This document shows, piece by piece, positions 7,174 through 7,950 of a stretch of 7,950 nt of DNA; position 1 is the first letter of the stretch, and each line of letters begins with the position of its first letter. Where the stretch lies: positions 1 through 7,950 of the forward strand of contig JAGMAN010000103.1 of assembly GCA_023130215.1 (NCBI GenBank), written 5' to 3'. The position numbers and the translations under genes were made by a program. This DNA is from a bacterium (lineage in GTDB: Bacteria > NPL-UPA2 > JAGMAN01). Below the pieces are notes generated by a model, which did no database searches, was not told where the DNA came from, and was given only the letters and a program-made list of their open reading frames with translations.

Positions 7174-7797
7174 ATGGATAGAAGGGCAAAGATTGAGCGC
7201 AGAACCAGGGAAACGAAGATCAAGTTAGAACTTGATCTGGATGGCCAGGGGAAATATAAGATAGACACAGGCATTCCATTTTTGAATCACATGCTCTCAC
7301 TCTTTGCCAGGCACGGATTGTTTGATTTAACGATAAAGGCCAAGGGTGACCTGGAGGTAGATATACACCACACTAATGAGGATGTAGGAATATGCTTAGG
7401 GGAGGCTGTTAAGAAGGCATTGGGGGATAAGAAAGGCATAAAGAGATTCGGTTTTGCCTACGTTCCCATGGATGAAGCTTTAGCTCGAGTGGTCTTAGAT
7501 ATCAGTGGAAGACCTTCCGCCCGTTTTACACATTTGGATGGTGATGTCGCCCTGGTAGAAGCTGATATTGTTAGACCTGTGACCCAAAGACAAGAGTATG
7601 ACTTTGAGTACGCCAAGCAATTCTTACAGGCCTTTGTCAGTAACAGTGGGATTAACATGCATGTCAGTGCACGCTGCAATGTGGACATACATCACACTCT
7701 GGAAGCCATATTCAAAGCTTTGGGTCAGGCCTTAGACCAGGCCACCCAGATTGATAATAGAGTAAAGGGTATCCCTTCTACCAAAGGTAGCCTTTAA
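7174..7797 (+). CDS. hisB: Imidazoleglycerol-phosphate dehydratase
   Basis: Manganese-dependent enzyme converting imidazole glycerol phosphate to imidazole acetol phosphate, the sixth step of histidine synthesis. This is the monofunctional form: there is no N-terminal histidinol phosphatase domain. Motifs are RxTxET (10-14), TGIPFLNHML (32-41), IHHTNEDVGI (64-73), VPMDEAL, IHHTLEAIFKAL (172-183) and the C-terminal PSTKGSL. The metal-binding HHxxED and HHxxEAxFK sets are complete. The length of 207 exceeds the common 195 or so because of a roughly 10-residue insertion near 121-137. FLNHM has Asn38 where Asp is usual. It follows hisD by 20 nt with a good AAAGGAG (7160-7166) at 7-nt spacing. hisC, often located between hisD and hisB, is absent. 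Confidence 0.97.
   Translation: MDRRAKIERRTRETKIKLELDLDGQGKYKIDTGIPFLNHMLSLFARHGLFDLTIKAKGDLEVDIHHTNEDVGICLGEAVKKALGDKKGIKRFGFAYVPMDEALARVVLDISGRPSARFTHLDGDVALVEADIVRPVTQRQEYDFEYAKQFLQAFVSNSGINMHVSARCNVDIHHTLEAIFKALGQALDQATQIDNRVKGIPSTKGSL
7765..7795 (+). repeat. Cluster of short, partly competing inverted repeats at the hisB 3' end
   Basis: Three small inverted repeats lie side by side: AAGGG-TAT-CCCTT (7765-7777), CTACC-AAA-GGTAG (7778-7790) and AAAGG-TAG-CCTTT (7783-7795). The last two overlap and cannot form together. They sit in codons for the conserved KGIPSTKG tail and the stop, so protein constraint may explain part of the symmetry. There is no T-run, and hisA starts 21 nt after the stop, so this is not a standard terminator. 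Confidence 0.35.
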
Positions 7798-7818
7798 GAT
7801 CGTTGAAGAGAATTGTCC

Positions 7819-7950
7819 ATGCTCATCGTTCCGGCAATTGATATTCGGGGTGGACGTGTGGTCAGATTGGCCCAGGGTGATTTTGCCGAGGAAACGCTTT
7901 ACAATGATGCCCCAGTTAAGGTAGCAAGGAGGTGGGAAGGGGAAGGAGCT
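7819..7950 (+). CDS. hisA: HisA, ProFAR isomerase (phosphoribosyl-formimino-AICAR-phosphate isomerase), 3'-partial
   Basis: The first 44 residues of the (beta-alpha)8-barrel isomerase that opens the phosphoribosyl ring of ProFAR to make PRFAR in histidine synthesis. The N-terminus [17 protein letters not shown] is diagnostic, with Asp8 as the expected catalytic acid/base; [14 protein letters not shown] and the WEGEGA segment also match the family. HisF, the homologous barrel, usually begins differently (near CLDV), so HisA is favoured. The ATG follows hisB by 21 nt with a modest GAAGAG (7805-7810). The reading frame runs off the window end. hisH, the glutamine amidotransferase gene commonly between hisB and hisA, is not present here. 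Confidence 0.94.
   Translation, partial: MLIVPAIDIRGGRVVRLAQGDFAEETLYNDAPVKVARRWEGEGA

Overview
The window is a compact, single-strand (+) run of ten bacterial genes with almost no spacing. It runs from the tail of a 5'-3' exonuclease (polA-type N-terminal domain) through coaE, rho, rpmE, prfA, prmC, murA, hisD and hisB to the start of hisA, which is cut by the window edge. The protein families and the order rho-rpmE-prfA-prmC-murA followed by his genes are clearly bacterial. Arg codons are often AGA/AGG and base composition is middling. Together with several non-consensus residues and small indels, this suggests a deep-branching or uncultured, possibly thermophilic lineage, but no phylum can be fixed from the sequence alone.

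Layout. Bases 2-463 encode the last 153 residues of a 5' nuclease that stops right after the nuclease domain, with no polymerase domain following. coaE (482-1138) starts 18 nt later and carries an in-frame insertion of about 15 codons built of small hairpins. A 74-nt gap with a GC-rich palindrome separates coaE from rho (1213-2472). rpmE (2519-2725) overlaps prfA (2706-3788) by 20 nt. prmC (3791-4660) follows after 2 nt and overlaps murA (4653-5921) by 8 nt. murA overlaps hisD (5921-7153) by 1 nt (TAATG). hisB (7174-7797) and partial hisA (7819-7950+) follow at about 20-nt spacings. No intergenic stretch exceeds 75 bases, and no rRNA, tRNA, CRISPR array, insertion sequence or convincing intrinsic terminator was seen.

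Function. The block joins nucleic-acid housekeeping (5' nuclease), CoA synthesis (CoaE), transcription termination (Rho), translation (L31, RF1 and the methyltransferase PrmC that modifies the RF1 GGQ glutamine), peptidoglycan synthesis (MurA) and histidine biosynthesis (HisD, HisB, HisA). The overlaps suggest co-transcription and translational coupling from rpmE to hisD. hisG, hisC and hisH, often interspersed in bacterial his operons, are absent at their usual places.

I found no evidence for a new multi-gene system: this is core housekeeping DNA. The items worth a second look are local: the free-standing nuclease at a polA-like locus, the coaE hairpin insertion, the palindrome before rho, Ser in place of Asp beside Rho's catalytic Glu, a 9-bp tandem repeat in prfA, and two internal deletions in HisD, one of which removes the normally conserved PGG.
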